A stretch of 64,000 nucleotides of DNA from CAVZCC01 sp963773765 (GTDB lineage: Bacteria; Actinomycetota; Acidimicrobiia; Acidimicrobiales; Microtrichaceae). The notes beneath the pieces are model-generated. The model saw nothing but the letters and a program-made list of their open reading frames with translations. It did not search any database and was not told the origin of the DNA. Positions within the stretch are counted from its first letter, which is position 1. Each line of letters begins with the position of its first letter. Both the position numbers and the translations under genes were made by a program. The stretch is taken from NCBI GenBank assembly GCA_963773765.1, contig CAVZCC010000003.1, positions 292,168 through 356,167 on the forward strand, written 5' to 3'. Positions 36,755 through 45,597 of this stretch are shown here, piece after piece.

Positions 36755-37483
36755 ATGACCGACGCGGCGTCGAGCGCCAACAGCACAGCATCGAACGAGC
36801 CGGCCCGGGTGCTGGTGGCCGACGACGACCGGGCCATCCGCGAGTCGCTGGAGCGCGTGCTGTCGCTCGAGGGCTACCGGGTGGCCACGGTGGCCGACGG
36901 TGCCGCGGCGCTGGAGTCGGCCCGGTCGGTCCCCGCGGACCTCATGGTGCTGGACCTGATGATGCCCTCCGTGGACGGACTGACGGTGTGCCGGGTCCTG
37001 CGCAGCGAGGGCGACCGCACCCCGATCCTGATGCTGACCGCCCGGACCGAGACGTCGGACCGGGTGGCCGGCCTGGACGCCGGGGCCGACGACTACCTGC
37101 CCAAGCCCTTCGACCCGGCCGAGCTGCTGGCACGGGTCCGGGCCCTGTTGCGGCGGACCCGGCCCGAGCCCCGGGCCGAGGCCTCGGTGCTCCAGGTGGT
37201 GGACCTGCGCCTGGACCCGGCGGCACGCCGGTGCTGGAGGGCCGACCAGGAGCTCGAGCTGTCCAAGACCGAGTTCGACCTCCTCGAACTGCTGATGTTC
37301 AACACCGGCATCGTGCTGGACCGGTCCCGCATCTACGAGGAGATCTGGGGCTACGACTTCGGGCCGGACTCCAAGAACCTGGCCGTCTACATCAGCTACC
37401 TCCGTCGCAAGGTGGACGACGGCCAGGACGTGAAGCTGATCCACACCGTCCGCGGCGTGGGCTACACGCTCCGGGAGGCGTGA
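36755..37483 (+). CDS. MprA-like OmpR-family response regulator
   Basis: A 242-residue receiver plus winged-helix regulator. Phospho-acceptor Asp lies in LMVLDLMMPSVDG, Lys in PKPFDPAEL, and the C-terminal domain ends IHTVRGVGYTLREA. ATG 36755 follows AGGAGG at 7 bases. A short hydrophilic N-terminal extension of about 17 residues precedes the receiver. It pairs with the kinase 49 bases downstream. Confidence 0.93.
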   Translation: MTDAASSANSTASNEPARVLVADDDRAIRESLERVLSLEGYRVATVADGAAALESARSVPADLMVLDLMMPSVDGLTVCRVLRSEGDRTPILMLTARTETSDRVAGLDAGADDYLPKPFDPAELLARVRALLRRTRPEPRAEASVLQVVDLRLDPAARRCWRADQELELSKTEFDLLELLMFNTGIVLDRSRIYEEIWGYDFGPDSKNLAVYISYLRRKVDDGQDVKLIHTVRGVGYTLREA

Positions 37484-37532
37484 CCGTGATGCCCCACGCC
37501 GGGCCGACCGCCCGACCGCCCACGGTGCCCCG

Positions 37533-38864
37533 GTGAGCCTCCGCCTCAAGCTCGTGCTGGCGCTGGTGGCGCTGTCCGCCGCGGCGACGGCCGCCATCGG
37601 CCTGTTCAGCTACCGGACCACCGCGACGCAGCTCAAGGACCAGGTCGACCGGTCGCTGGAGGACTCGGTGCGCCGCCTCGGTGAGCGGCCCGGTGACCGC
37701 GACGGCCTCCCGGGCGCTCCGCCGGAGGAGCGGGGCGGGTTCCGGGGCGCGGGTGACGTCGTGGTCCAGCTGGTGGGCCCGGACGGCACCACCATGGGCT
37801 ACAGCGACGTCGGCCTCCCGGTGGACGCCACGGACCGGGCCATCGCGGCCGCGGACAAGTCGCTCAGCGCGTACCGGGACGGCGAGGTGGACGAGGAGCC
37901 GTTCCGCATCCTGACCGTGGGCTACGGCGGGGGCCGGGGCGCGGTGCAGGCGGCGCGGAGCCTGGAGGAGACCGAGCAGGTCCTGTCCACGCTGCGGACC
38001 CGGATCCTGGTGGCCGCGCTGGTGGTCATGGCGGTGGCGGCGCTGTTGGGCTGGATCATCGCCCGTCAGGTCACCCGCCGGCTGGTCCGCCTGACCGGGG
38101 CCGCGGAGCAGGTCACCGCCACCGGGAGCCTGGAGGTGCAGGTGCCGGTGAGCGGGACCGACGAGACCGGTCGGTTGGGCACCGCGTTCAACGACATGCT
38201 GGCGACGCTGGCCCGGTCCAAGGACGACCAGCAACGGCTGGTCCAGGACGCGGGCCACGAGCTGCGCACGCCGCTGACCAGCCTGCGCACCAACGTGTAC
38301 GCCCTCCGCCGGTCCGACGAGCTCACCGCGGAGCAGCGGTCCCGGGTCCTGGGGGACCTGGAGGGCGAGACCGAGGAGCTGACCCGGCTGATCAACGAGG
38401 TGGTGGAGCTGGCCACGGACCGTCGCGGTGATGAGCCGGAGGTCCCCGTCGCGCTGGGGCCGCTGGTGGAGCGGGTGGCGGCCCGGGCCGCGCAGCGCTC
38501 GGGCCGGGAGGTGCCGGTGCAGGCCGACGACACCGTCATCGCGGGCCGGCCCCTGGCGCTGGAGCGTGCGGTGGGCAACCTGGTGGAGAACACGCTGAAG
38601 TTCGACGAGAGCGGCGGCCCGGTGGAGGTCGTGTGCAGCCGGGGCCGGGTGGAGGTGGCCGACCGCGGGCCCGGGTTCTCCGACGCCGACCTGCCCCATG
38701 TGTTCGACCGCTTCTTCCGGGCCACGTCGGCCCGCAGCCGGCCCGGTTCCGGCCTGGGCCTGGCCATCGTGGCCGACGTGGTGGAGCACCACGGGGGCAC
38801 CGTCTACGCCGGCAACCGACCCGGCGGCGGTGCGTTCGTGGGCTTCCAGCTCCCGGCGTCCTGA
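37533..38864 (+). CDS. MprB-like sensor histidine kinase
   Basis: This 443-residue kinase has two helices (about residues 5-25 and 152-172) around a 125-residue external sensor, then HAMP, HisKA with H-box GHELRTPLTSLR, and HATPase with DRGPGFSD and GSGLGLAI. GTG start. The layout matches MprB-type kinases, which sense envelope stress. The next gene encodes a small secreted protein that may be part of its regulon. Confidence 0.92.
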   Translation: MSLRLKLVLALVALSAAATAAIGLFSYRTTATQLKDQVDRSLEDSVRRLGERPGDRDGLPGAPPEERGGFRGAGDVVVQLVGPDGTTMGYSDVGLPVDATDRAIAAADKSLSAYRDGEVDEEPFRILTVGYGGGRGAVQAARSLEETEQVLSTLRTRILVAALVVMAVAALLGWIIARQVTRRLVRLTGAAEQVTATGSLEVQVPVSGTDETGRLGTAFNDMLATLARSKDDQQRLVQDAGHELRTPLTSLRTNVYALRRSDELTAEQRSRVLGDLEGETEELTRLINEVVELATDRRGDEPEVPVALGPLVERVAARAAQRSGREVPVQADDTVIAGRPLALERAVGNLVENTLKFDESGGPVEVVCSRGRVEVADRGPGFSDADLPHVFDRFFRATSARSRPGSGLGLAIVADVVEHHGGTVYAGNRPGGGAFVGFQLPAS

Positions 38865-39039
38865 GTACCTGCGATCTGCGCCCGGCCCCTGCGGGCGAGC
38901 ACCCCCGGCGAGCGGCTCACACCGGCGTCTAACCCGGGGCCAGTCGTGGTCACAACCGCACCTCCGACACTGGTGGGCGTCGACAACGACACGGCGGGTG
39001 CACGACACCGCCGGACAACCGGAACAAGGAGCACGCACG

Positions 39040-39669
39040 ATGAACAAGATGAAGAAGTCACTGGTCGCCGCCGGCCTCACGGCGGGACTCCTCGGCGGCG
39101 GCGCCGCCGGTGCCATCCTCGGATCGGCCGGGGTGTCCGGCGCCCAGGACGCCACGACCACCACCGTGGTCCAGGACGACAGCGGCACCGCGGCCGAACG
39201 CCAGGGCCCGGAGGCGCACTTCGCCGAGGCGCTCAAGCCGTTGGTGGACGCCGGGACCATCACCCAGGCCCAGGCCGACGCGGTGGTCAAGGCCCTGGCC
39301 GATGCCGGCCCGCCGGAGGGTGGCCGCGGTGGCCCCGGTGGTGAGCACGGCCGACGCGGTGGCCCCGGCCTGGACGCCGCAGCCACGGCCCTGGGCGTGA
39401 CGGCGGAGGACCTCCGCACGGCGCTGCAGGACGGCCAGACCATCGCCCAGGTGGCGGAGTCCAAGGGCGTGTCGGTCCAGACCGTCATCGACGCCATGGT
39501 CGGCGAGCTCAAGACGCACCTGGCCGAGGAGGTCGCCTCCGGTGAGCACACCCAGGAGGAGGCCGACCAGAAGCTGGCCGACGCCACCGAGCGCATCACC
39601 GACATGGTGAACAACGGCATGCCCGAGCGGGGTGCCGGACCGGGCGCCCCGGCCGACGCCGGCAACTGA
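39040..39669 (+). CDS. Secreted protein with paired helical repeats
   Basis: This 209-residue protein has a clear signal peptide (MNKMKKS, Gly/Ala-rich core, cleavage near SGAQDA). The mature part holds a helix (FAEALKPLVDAGTITQAQADAVV), a Gly-rich linker with Arg/His, then a longer helical region with the pattern LGVTAEDLRTALQDGQTIAQVA...GVSVQTVIDAMV. That pattern is common in secreted actinobacterial proteins of unknown role. It follows the MprAB-like pair by 175 bases and ends before a strong terminator. Confidence 0.75.
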   Translation: MNKMKKSLVAAGLTAGLLGGGAAGAILGSAGVSGAQDATTTTVVQDDSGTAAERQGPEAHFAEALKPLVDAGTITQAQADAVVKALADAGPPEGGRGGPGGEHGRRGGPGLDAAATALGVTAEDLRTALQDGQTIAQVAESKGVSVQTVIDAMVGELKTHLAEEVASGEHTQEEADQKLADATERITDMVNNGMPERGAGPGAPADAGN

Positions 39670-39721
39670 TCCTCCGGACGGGCCCCACCGGACGGACACC
39701 ACCCGGTTCCCTCCCACCACC

Positions 39722-39754
39722 CGAGGGGCCCGACCACAGCGGTCGGGCCCCTCG
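39722..39754 (+). terminator. Strong rho-independent-type hairpin
   Basis: CGAGGGGCCCGACC-ACAGC-GGTCGGGCCCCTCG is a perfect 14-bp stem 52 bases after the secreted protein gene and 27 bases before the enoyl-CoA hydratase-like gene. It lacks a T-run, as usual in high-GC actinobacteria. Confidence 0.85.
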
Positions 39755-39781
39755 TACGCGTTCGGGTTAGCGTCACCGGCC

Positions 39782-40561
39782 ATGGATGACAGGGTCAGGC
39801 TGGAGGTCGACGGCGCCGTCGCCACGATCACGAACGACAACCCGGACAAGCACAACGCCTTCGACGACGAGATGGACGCCCAGCTCTTCGCCATCCTGGC
39901 CGAGCTGCGTGGGCGGCCGGAGGTCCGGGCCGTGATCTGGCGGGGCGAGGGCAGGTCATGGTCCTCGGGCCGTGACGTCGGGTCCATCGGCAACAACCAG
40001 ACCGACATGACCCACCACGAGCTCATGACCCGGGGCATCCGGGGCATCCAGCAGATCTGGGACCTGGAGGCGCCGATCATCGTGGCCATCCACGGCTGGG
40101 CCATCGGGGGGTCGTTCCAGCGGGCGCTCCTGTGCGACGTCCGCATCGCGTCGGAGGACGCCCGCTTCATGCTCCCGGAGGTGGGCCACGGGGTCATCCC
40201 CGACACCGGTGGTGTGGGCGTGCTGTACCAGATGTGCGGCCATGGGCTGGTGAGCGACATGGTCCTCACCGGTCGGCGCCTGTCGGCCGAGGAGGCGTTG
40301 GCCCACGGGATCGTGTCCCGCGTCGTGCCCCGGGACGACCTGGACGCCACGGCCCGGGAGATGGCGGAGCAGGTGGCGGCCTCCCCGGCGGTCACGGTGA
40401 AGCTGGCCCGCCGGGTCATCTCCCACCTGTCCCGGCCCCAGGTCCGGGCCTCCATGGAGGACGAGTTGATCTACCAGACCTTCGTCAACAAGAGCGAGGA
40501 CGCCGCCGAGCTACGGACGGCCAGGGCCGAGGGCCGCGACCCGGTCTTCCGGGGGAGCTGA
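39782..40561 (+). CDS. Enoyl-CoA hydratase/isomerase-family protein
   Basis: A 259-residue crotonase fold with the oxyanion-hole segments SSGRDVGSIG and HGWAIGGSF. Of the two catalytic Glu of hydratases, the one in MLPEVGHGVIPDTGG is present but the one in the GG(C)E position is replaced by Gln (GGSFQRALLCD). It may therefore be an isomerase or another crotonase reaction, not a hydratase. It is followed one base later by a dienoyl-CoA-reductase-like SDR, which supports a role in unsaturated fatty acid breakdown. Confidence 0.85.
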   Translation: MDDRVRLEVDGAVATITNDNPDKHNAFDDEMDAQLFAILAELRGRPEVRAVIWRGEGRSWSSGRDVGSIGNNQTDMTHHELMTRGIRGIQQIWDLEAPIIVAIHGWAIGGSFQRALLCDVRIASEDARFMLPEVGHGVIPDTGGVGVLYQMCGHGLVSDMVLTGRRLSAEEALAHGIVSRVVPRDDLDATAREMAEQVAASPAVTVKLARRVISHLSRPQVRASMEDELIYQTFVNKSEDAAELRTARAEGRDPVFRGS

Positions 40562-40562
40562 C

Positions 40563-41457
40563 GTGGCCGAGCACCCGGGACTCCCCGCACCCCCGGCAGT
40601 GGGCGACACCGCCCTCAAGCCCGGCACCTTCGACGCCGTCCCGGTCTTCGTCACCGGGGCCGGCACCGGGCTGGGCAAGGCCATCGCTTCGGAGTTCGCC
40701 CGCCTGGGCGCCTCCGTGGTGATCGCCAGCCGCAAGCCCGAGCACCTGGACGCGGGCCGGGAGGCCATCGAGGCCATCGGCGCCCCGGTGCTGAGCGTGG
40801 CCTGCGACATCCGGGAGCCGGACAGCGTCGCTGCCGCCTTCGATGCGGCCGAGGCAGCGTTCGGCCTGCCCGGCGTGCTGGTCAACAACGCCGCGGCCAA
40901 CTTCCCGGTGCCGGCGGAGGACATGTCGCCCAACGCGTGGCGCACCGTGGTGGACATCACGCTCAACGGCACCTACTTCTGCTGCCCGGGAGTTCGGCCG
41001 CCGCCACCTGCAGGCCGGATCGCCCGGGTCGATCATCAACATCGGCGCCACCTACGCCTGGACCGGCGGGCCGGGGTTCGCCCATTCGGCCGCGGCCAAG
41101 GCCGGCGTGGTGAACCTGACCGAGTCGCTGGCGGTGGAATGGGGGCCGTACGGGATCCAGGTCAACTGCCTGGTGCCGGGGCTCATGCCGCACGAGGACA
41201 TGACCGACGACATCCAGGGCAACCTCGCCCGCACCCACGACAAGGACGCCTGCCAGCCCGCGCTGCGGGTGGGCCAGCGCCAGGAGCTGGGGTGGGCCGC
41301 CACCTTCCTGGCCTCCCCGTACGGACGGTTCATCAGCGGCCACACGCTGGTCGTCGACGGCGCCAACTGGCAGCGACGGTCGCTGACCAACCCCGAGGTG
41401 GTCACCATCCGGGACCAGATGGGCCGGGGCCCCTTCGACCCCGACGCCCCCCGCTGA
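40563..41457 (+). CDS. SDR similar to 2,4-dienoyl-CoA reductase, one frame break
   Basis: The protein has the NADP-binding TGAGTGLGK, VNNAAANF and SPNAWRTVVDITLNGT blocks. In place of the usual YxxxK it has Tyr, then Ser 11 and Lys 15 residues later (ATYAWTGGPGFAHSAAAK). That is the spacing of the Tyr199/Ser210/Lys214 set of mammalian mitochondrial 2,4-dienoyl-CoA reductase. It should reduce 2,4-dienoyl-CoAs so that polyunsaturated fatty acids can be oxidised. One extra C near 40984 (TGCTGC/CGGGAG) splits it; the length is 3n+1. GTG start. Confidence 0.87.
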
Positions 41458-41471
41458 CCCCGCTGCCCGGC

Positions 41472-41521
41472 GTTCTGTGCTGCGAGCCGCGACCTCTGGG
41501 TCGCGTGTGGCAACACAGAAC
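41472..41521. terminator. Bidirectional hairpin between convergent genes
   Basis: GTTCTGTG pairs with CACAGAAC at the ends and CGCGACC with GGTCGCG near the loop, with a partly paired middle. It fills the 80-base spacer between the SDR and the convergent exported-protein gene and can end both transcripts. Confidence 0.7.
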
Positions 41522-41537
41522 CTGGTCGGGGTGGCGT

Positions 41538-43152
41538 TCAGGTCGGGGGTGGATCCGCCACGTAGCCGGGGACGATGCCGAACTGCTCCAGGTTGCGGAC
41601 AGCGGGGTGTTCCCGTCCCGCCGGCCCGGCGGACACCGCCGTCAGCACGTTGCCGCGTCACCGCCTGCAGCGCGGCCTCGGGGTCGGCGGCCGACGGTGC
41701 GCGGCCTGCGGTGTCCGGCGCCAGCCGCTTGATCCACTCGAAGGTGCCCACCGCGAACACCCCGGCCCCGCTGTCGGTGGTGTACCAGGTGACATCCGCG
41801 AAGGTGTTGCTGCCGCGGACCACCACGGGGGAGTGGCACAGCACCTCGATGTCCTCCGGGGTGGGCTGTTCCGGGGTGACCCGGTCGTACTCGTTGCCCA
41901 CCAGGCCGGGGATGACGTCGCCGTTGCGCAGGCCCGATCCCTCGAACATCCAGTTCTCGGTGTTGACGAACCACATGTCGCCGTCCACCGGGTTGGACTC
42001 GTAGAGGTTGCCGATGAGCGAGCTCTCGGGCTCGTTCGACGGCGGGGACCGCCAGCTCACGGTTGACTCCGAGGGGTCGATGGCGGTGACGGGATCGGCC
42101 TCGGCGGAGCGGTAGTTGACCTCCCTGCGGAACGGGCCGGTGTCGGAGTCCTCCAGGCGGATCTTCCGGAAGCAGGCGTTGGCGCCCAGGAACAGCAGGT
42201 TGACCCCGGCGTCCCGCGCCGCTTCCAGCCCCCGTCGCATGCGGGTCGAGTAGTACTCGTCGTGACCCAGGGAGACGACGGCGCGGTGGTTGGCGGCCTG
42301 CTCCGGGGTGGCGTGCAGGTCGATGTCGGTCCAGTAGGTGACGTCCAGCCCCAGCCGCTCCACGAACTGCACCAGCTCGAACTCGCGGCCGAAGAACTCG
42401 CCGGAGCCCTTCCGGTAGTACGGGCGGTCGAAGGTGACCACGTCGGCCCTGCCGCTCTTGCCGGCCCCGGCGTCGGCGTAGAGGCTCGAGCCGCCCCATT
42501 CGTTGTAGGCCTGCCAGGTGGTGACCGAGCTCTGGACCAGCAGGGCGGCGCGGCTGGCGTCGTCGCGGACCACCAGCGGCACGTAGGTCTGCCCGCCGTC
42601 GGACGACACCAGCTTGAGCAGGTACATGCCCGGGGGCCAGCTGCTGTCCGCGGTGACCTGGAGGTTGGTCTCCCACGGCGCGGTCCAGGTGCCGACCGCG
42701 GGGTCGAGCACGGGCGGCGGCTGGACCAGGCCGGGCAGGGTGGGGGACTGCCACACGAGCCGGGCGCCGGCGCCGCCGTACCAGCCGGTCCGGTAGGCCT
42801 CCACCCGCCAGTCGGCAGCGGGGGTGGACACCCGCAGGTCCACGGTGCCGCCCCGGTTGACGCTGGTGGCGGTGGCGTAGCCCCGGATCCGGTCCCAGAC
42901 CTCCGGAGCGGCGTCCGGCACCTGCCAGCCCGGGGTGCCGGGAAGGGCGTTCTCGTCGATCAGCCACTGCGCGGGGTCGGGCGCCGCCGTGGTGGTGGGG
43001 ATGGTCGTGCTGGTCGTCGGGCGTGTGGTCACCGATCCGCCGGCAGCACCGCCGTCGGGCCTGCCACCGTCCGTCGTGCAGGCGGCCAGGCCGAGTGCAC
43101 CCGTGGCGGCCGCTCCCGCGGCCAGCAGCTGTCGTCGGGTGACCTCTCCCAT
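41538..43152 (-). CDS. Exported protein, N,N-dimethylformamidase beta-like domain, one frame break
   Basis: The start has a twin-Arg pattern (TRRQLLAAG) and a lipobox-like LAAC near residue 24, so this is probably a Tat-exported lipoprotein. After a Thr-rich linker it has the family's hallmark blocks AYNEWGGSSLY, TFDRPY, SLGHDEYYS and LLFLGANACFRKI. One extra base near 41650 (ACGCGG/AACGTG) shifts the last 36 residues, which then end at 41538. The family includes the catalytic subunit of dimethylformamidase, but most members are uncharacterised; here export argues for another substrate. Confidence 0.82.
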
Positions 43153-43200
43153 GGCGGTCGCCAGTCTCCCACGGCGGCCCGGACATGACGGACGAGCCCG

Positions 43201-44256
43201 TCACCAGCGCGAGCGGGACTCCTCCGCGAACCCGACGGCCCGGGGCAGGGACAACTCGGTGCCGTCGTCGGTGACCACCGTGCCGGACCACGTGCCGAAG
43301 ACCTGGTGGACCTCCATGCCCATGACAGCGGCCTCCACGCGGGTGTGCTTGTCCAACCGGGGCACGAGCCTCAGGTCGAGGCGGCCGTCGGGGTCCGTCA
43401 CGGTCCACGGACGCATGGGGTGGTCCCAGTCGTAGGACCAGGCCAGCTCGCGTCCCAGCTTGTGCAACCGGCCGTCCACGATGATCCCGTTCTCGGTGAA
43501 GCCCGTGCCCTCGGTCCACCTGCCGCCCAGCTGCAGGCCGACCACCGGACCCGACGTCGCCACGCCGGTGCCGCCGCCCCAGTTCCAGCGGGTGCGGTAG
43601 GGCCACCGGCCGCGGCCCACGTCGAGCACGCCCCAGGCGGGGTCGTCGGCGCCCCCGATGGCGATCCGGTCCTCGCCGACCCGCAGCACGCCGTGGGCCG
43701 GCCGGGCCTGGTGCTTGGACGTGAACTGGAACGTGTCGTCGCTCCAGGGGATGACCACGTTGAGCGACTCGTGACCGGGAGGCAGCTCCACCAGCAGTTC
43801 CAGCGACGCCGCCGTGCCGTCGTGCTCGGTCCAGGACGCGTCCAGCCGGGTGCCGTCGGCGTCGTCGACCAGGTCCAACCGAAGGCTCCCGGAGCGGTAG
43901 TGCAGCGGCTCCGTCCCGGGCCGGTCCGGGAGTTCCAGTCCGCGGGCCCCGGGAACGGTCCGGTTGCGGCCGCCCGTGAGGCCGGTGCGAAGGTCGGCCC
44001 ACCACACGTCCGCGATGCCCAGGTAGTCGACGTCCGCGTAGGTGATGGACACGGCGTGCGTCGGGCTGATCACCGCCCAGTAGTCCCACCGCTTGTTCCG
44101 ACCCCACCGCCCGGCCAGGTTGGCCCGGTGGTGGGGGACCCGTGACCAGCCCCGGGCCGCGGGGTTGAGGGTCCGGCCGTCCGGGCGGCACAGATCGACC
44201 GTCCCGGTGATCTCGGGCTCGTGGGTGGTCCTGGTGTCACTCGCCCTGTCGGTCAT
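43201..44256 (-). CDS. DUF2804 family protein
   Basis: This 351-residue cytoplasmic protein has the DUF2804 pattern NKRWDYWAVISPTHAVSITY followed by ADVDYLGIADVWWADLRTG and a C-terminal HKLGRELAWSYDWDHPMRPW block. Function unknown; a lipocalin-like or glycan-processing role has been guessed for relatives. ATG 44256 with AGGAG 5 bases upstream, inside the last 20 bases of the GH43-like gene, so translation is coupled. Confidence 0.75.
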   Translation of the reverse strand: MTDRASDTRTTHEPEITGTVDLCRPDGRTLNPAARGWSRVPHHRANLAGRWGRNKRWDYWAVISPTHAVSITYADVDYLGIADVWWADLRTGLTGGRNRTVPGARGLELPDRPGTEPLHYRSGSLRLDLVDDADGTRLDASWTEHDGTAASLELLVELPPGHESLNVVIPWSDDTFQFTSKHQARPAHGVLRVGEDRIAIGGADDPAWGVLDVGRGRWPYRTRWNWGGGTGVATSGPVVGLQLGGRWTEGTGFTENGIIVDGRLHKLGRELAWSYDWDHPMRPWTVTDPDGRLDLRLVPRLDKHTRVEAAVMGMEVHQVFGTWSGTVVTDDGTELSLPRAVGFAEESRSRW

Positions 44257-45499
44257 CACGCTCCTGTTCCTCGTCCTCACCGGACCCGTCGTCTCCGGGC
44301 TGGTCAACATCGGGGGACCCCTCGACCCGGTCCCTCATCCACCGCCTGCGCCACCACCAGATGCCCAGGGCGACCAGCAGCGCAACCGCCCCCGCCGCCA
44401 GGGCCAGCACGGTGGCCAGGCTGCGTCCGCCGACCCGTTCGGGGACCCCGTCGCGGACCCGGACGATGTCCACGTACAGGCGGCGTTCGCCGTCCGGGCT
44501 GCCCGCCTGGCCCCGGGCCCACCCGTGATACACCATCCACACGTCGCCCAGGGCGGAGAAGAACTCCTGGCCGCCGGGGCCGCGGGCGAAGGTGGTGGAG
44601 CCCATCCACGGCTCATCGCTGTCGTCGGGTCGCCGGCAGGGCCCGGTGACCGACTCGCACACGGCATAGCCGATGCCGTACTGCTCGGAGTCCCAGGCGT
44701 TGCCCGAGTAGAAGAGGTAGTAGGTGCCGCCGTCGATGATCATCGACGGCGCCTCGATCAGGCCGCCCTCCCAGTCCTGCTCGGCGGTGAGCAGCCGGTT
44801 GGGCCCGCCCACCGTGCTGAGGCCGTCGGGCGCCAGCTCCTGGGACCAGAGCGACGTGGGGTGCCCGCAGCAGTTCCCGTCGTTCTTGTACAGGAGCCAG
44901 GTGGTGCCGTCGGTGTCGGTCACCACGCTGGGGTCGATGCTGCCGCCCAGGTCGCGCTGGCACACCATCGGCCCCTCGGAGTCGTCCACGAACGGTCCCA
45001 GGGGTGATGCTGCGGTGGCCCGGGAGATGCACTGCGTCGTGGTGCCGCGGAGGCGGGTGGAGTAGTAGAGGACGTAGCCGTCGTCCAGGGCCAGCACGGC
45101 AGGGGCCCACACGAAGCCGGGCTCGGACCAGGCCGGCAGGGTGGGGAAGGCGTCGCCGTAGTAGCGGGCGGTCGGGCTGTTGCGGACCACGATCACGGGG
45201 AGGTTGGCGGTCGCCGTGTTGGTGGCGTAGGCGTAGAACGTGTCATCCACGCGCAGCACGTAGGGGTCGGCGAAGTCACCGTCGTAGATCGGGGTCCCGA
45301 GCAGCAGTCCGGAGGCCGGGCGGAGGGCCGTGGCCTCTCCGTCGGTGCGCTCCGCGCCCGGGTTGGGCCCCCCGGTCCGTGGGCGCTGGCCCGGCTCGGC
45401 CTTGGACGGGTCCAGCGGCCCGCCGCACCCGGCTGCGGCGATGGTCATCGCGAGGAGGACCAGGGCCGCCCCAACGACGTTCCGTCCCGCCGGTCGCAC
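44237..45499 (-). CDS. GH43-like glycosidase, lipoprotein with C-terminal anchor
   Basis: The protein has a signal with lipobox-like IAAAGC (residue about 25), then a five-bladed-propeller glycosidase domain. Candidate catalytic acids match the GH43 trio: Asp in DFADPYVLR, Asp in GSIDPSV and Glu in GLIEAPSM. Unusually, a membrane helix (LATVLALAAGAVALLVALGIW) and a basic then acidic cytoplasmic tail follow at the C-terminus, so the enzyme could be held at both ends. GH43 enzymes cleave arabinose- or xylose-containing glycans; here host-wall or environmental glycans are both possible. GTG start. Confidence 0.8.
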   Translation of the reverse strand: MRPAGRNVVGAALVLLAMTIAAAGCGGPLDPSKAEPGQRPRTGGPNPGAERTDGEATALRPASGLLLGTPIYDGDFADPYVLRVDDTFYAYATNTATANLPVIVVRNSPTARYYGDAFPTLPAWSEPGFVWAPAVLALDDGYVLYYSTRLRGTTTQCISRATAASPLGPFVDDSEGPMVCQRDLGGSIDPSVVTDTDGTTWLLYKNDGNCCGHPTSLWSQELAPDGLSTVGGPNRLLTAEQDWEGGLIEAPSMIIDGGTYYLFYSGNAWDSEQYGIGYAVCESVTGPCRRPDDSDEPWMGSTTFARGPGGQEFFSALGDVWMVYHGWARGQAGSPDGERRLYVDIVRVRDGVPERVGGRSLATVLALAAGAVALLVALGIWWWRRRWMRDRVEGSPDVDQPGDDGSGEDEEQERDDRQGE

Positions 45500-45561
45500 C
45501 GGAGCAGTCTGGCAGAGCGGATAGCCCGACCCGACCGGGAGACACAGGTCACGCCGAAAGT

Positions 45562-45591
45562 AGTTAGCACAGCTAATTAGCCTGATAAAAT
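45562..45591 (+). promoter_or_regulatory. Promoter and operator of the marR-MFS operon
   Basis: AGTTAGC-ACA-GCTAATT (45562-45578) is a near-perfect inverted repeat of MarR-operator size in an AT-rich island. It overlaps a TTAGCA that could be the -35. A -10-like TAAAAT is at 45586-45591, 16 bases further. The GTG start at 45598 is 7 bases past the -10, so the message is probably leaderless. MarR binding here would shut its own operon. Confidence 0.65.
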
Positions 45592-45597
45592 ATTCGA

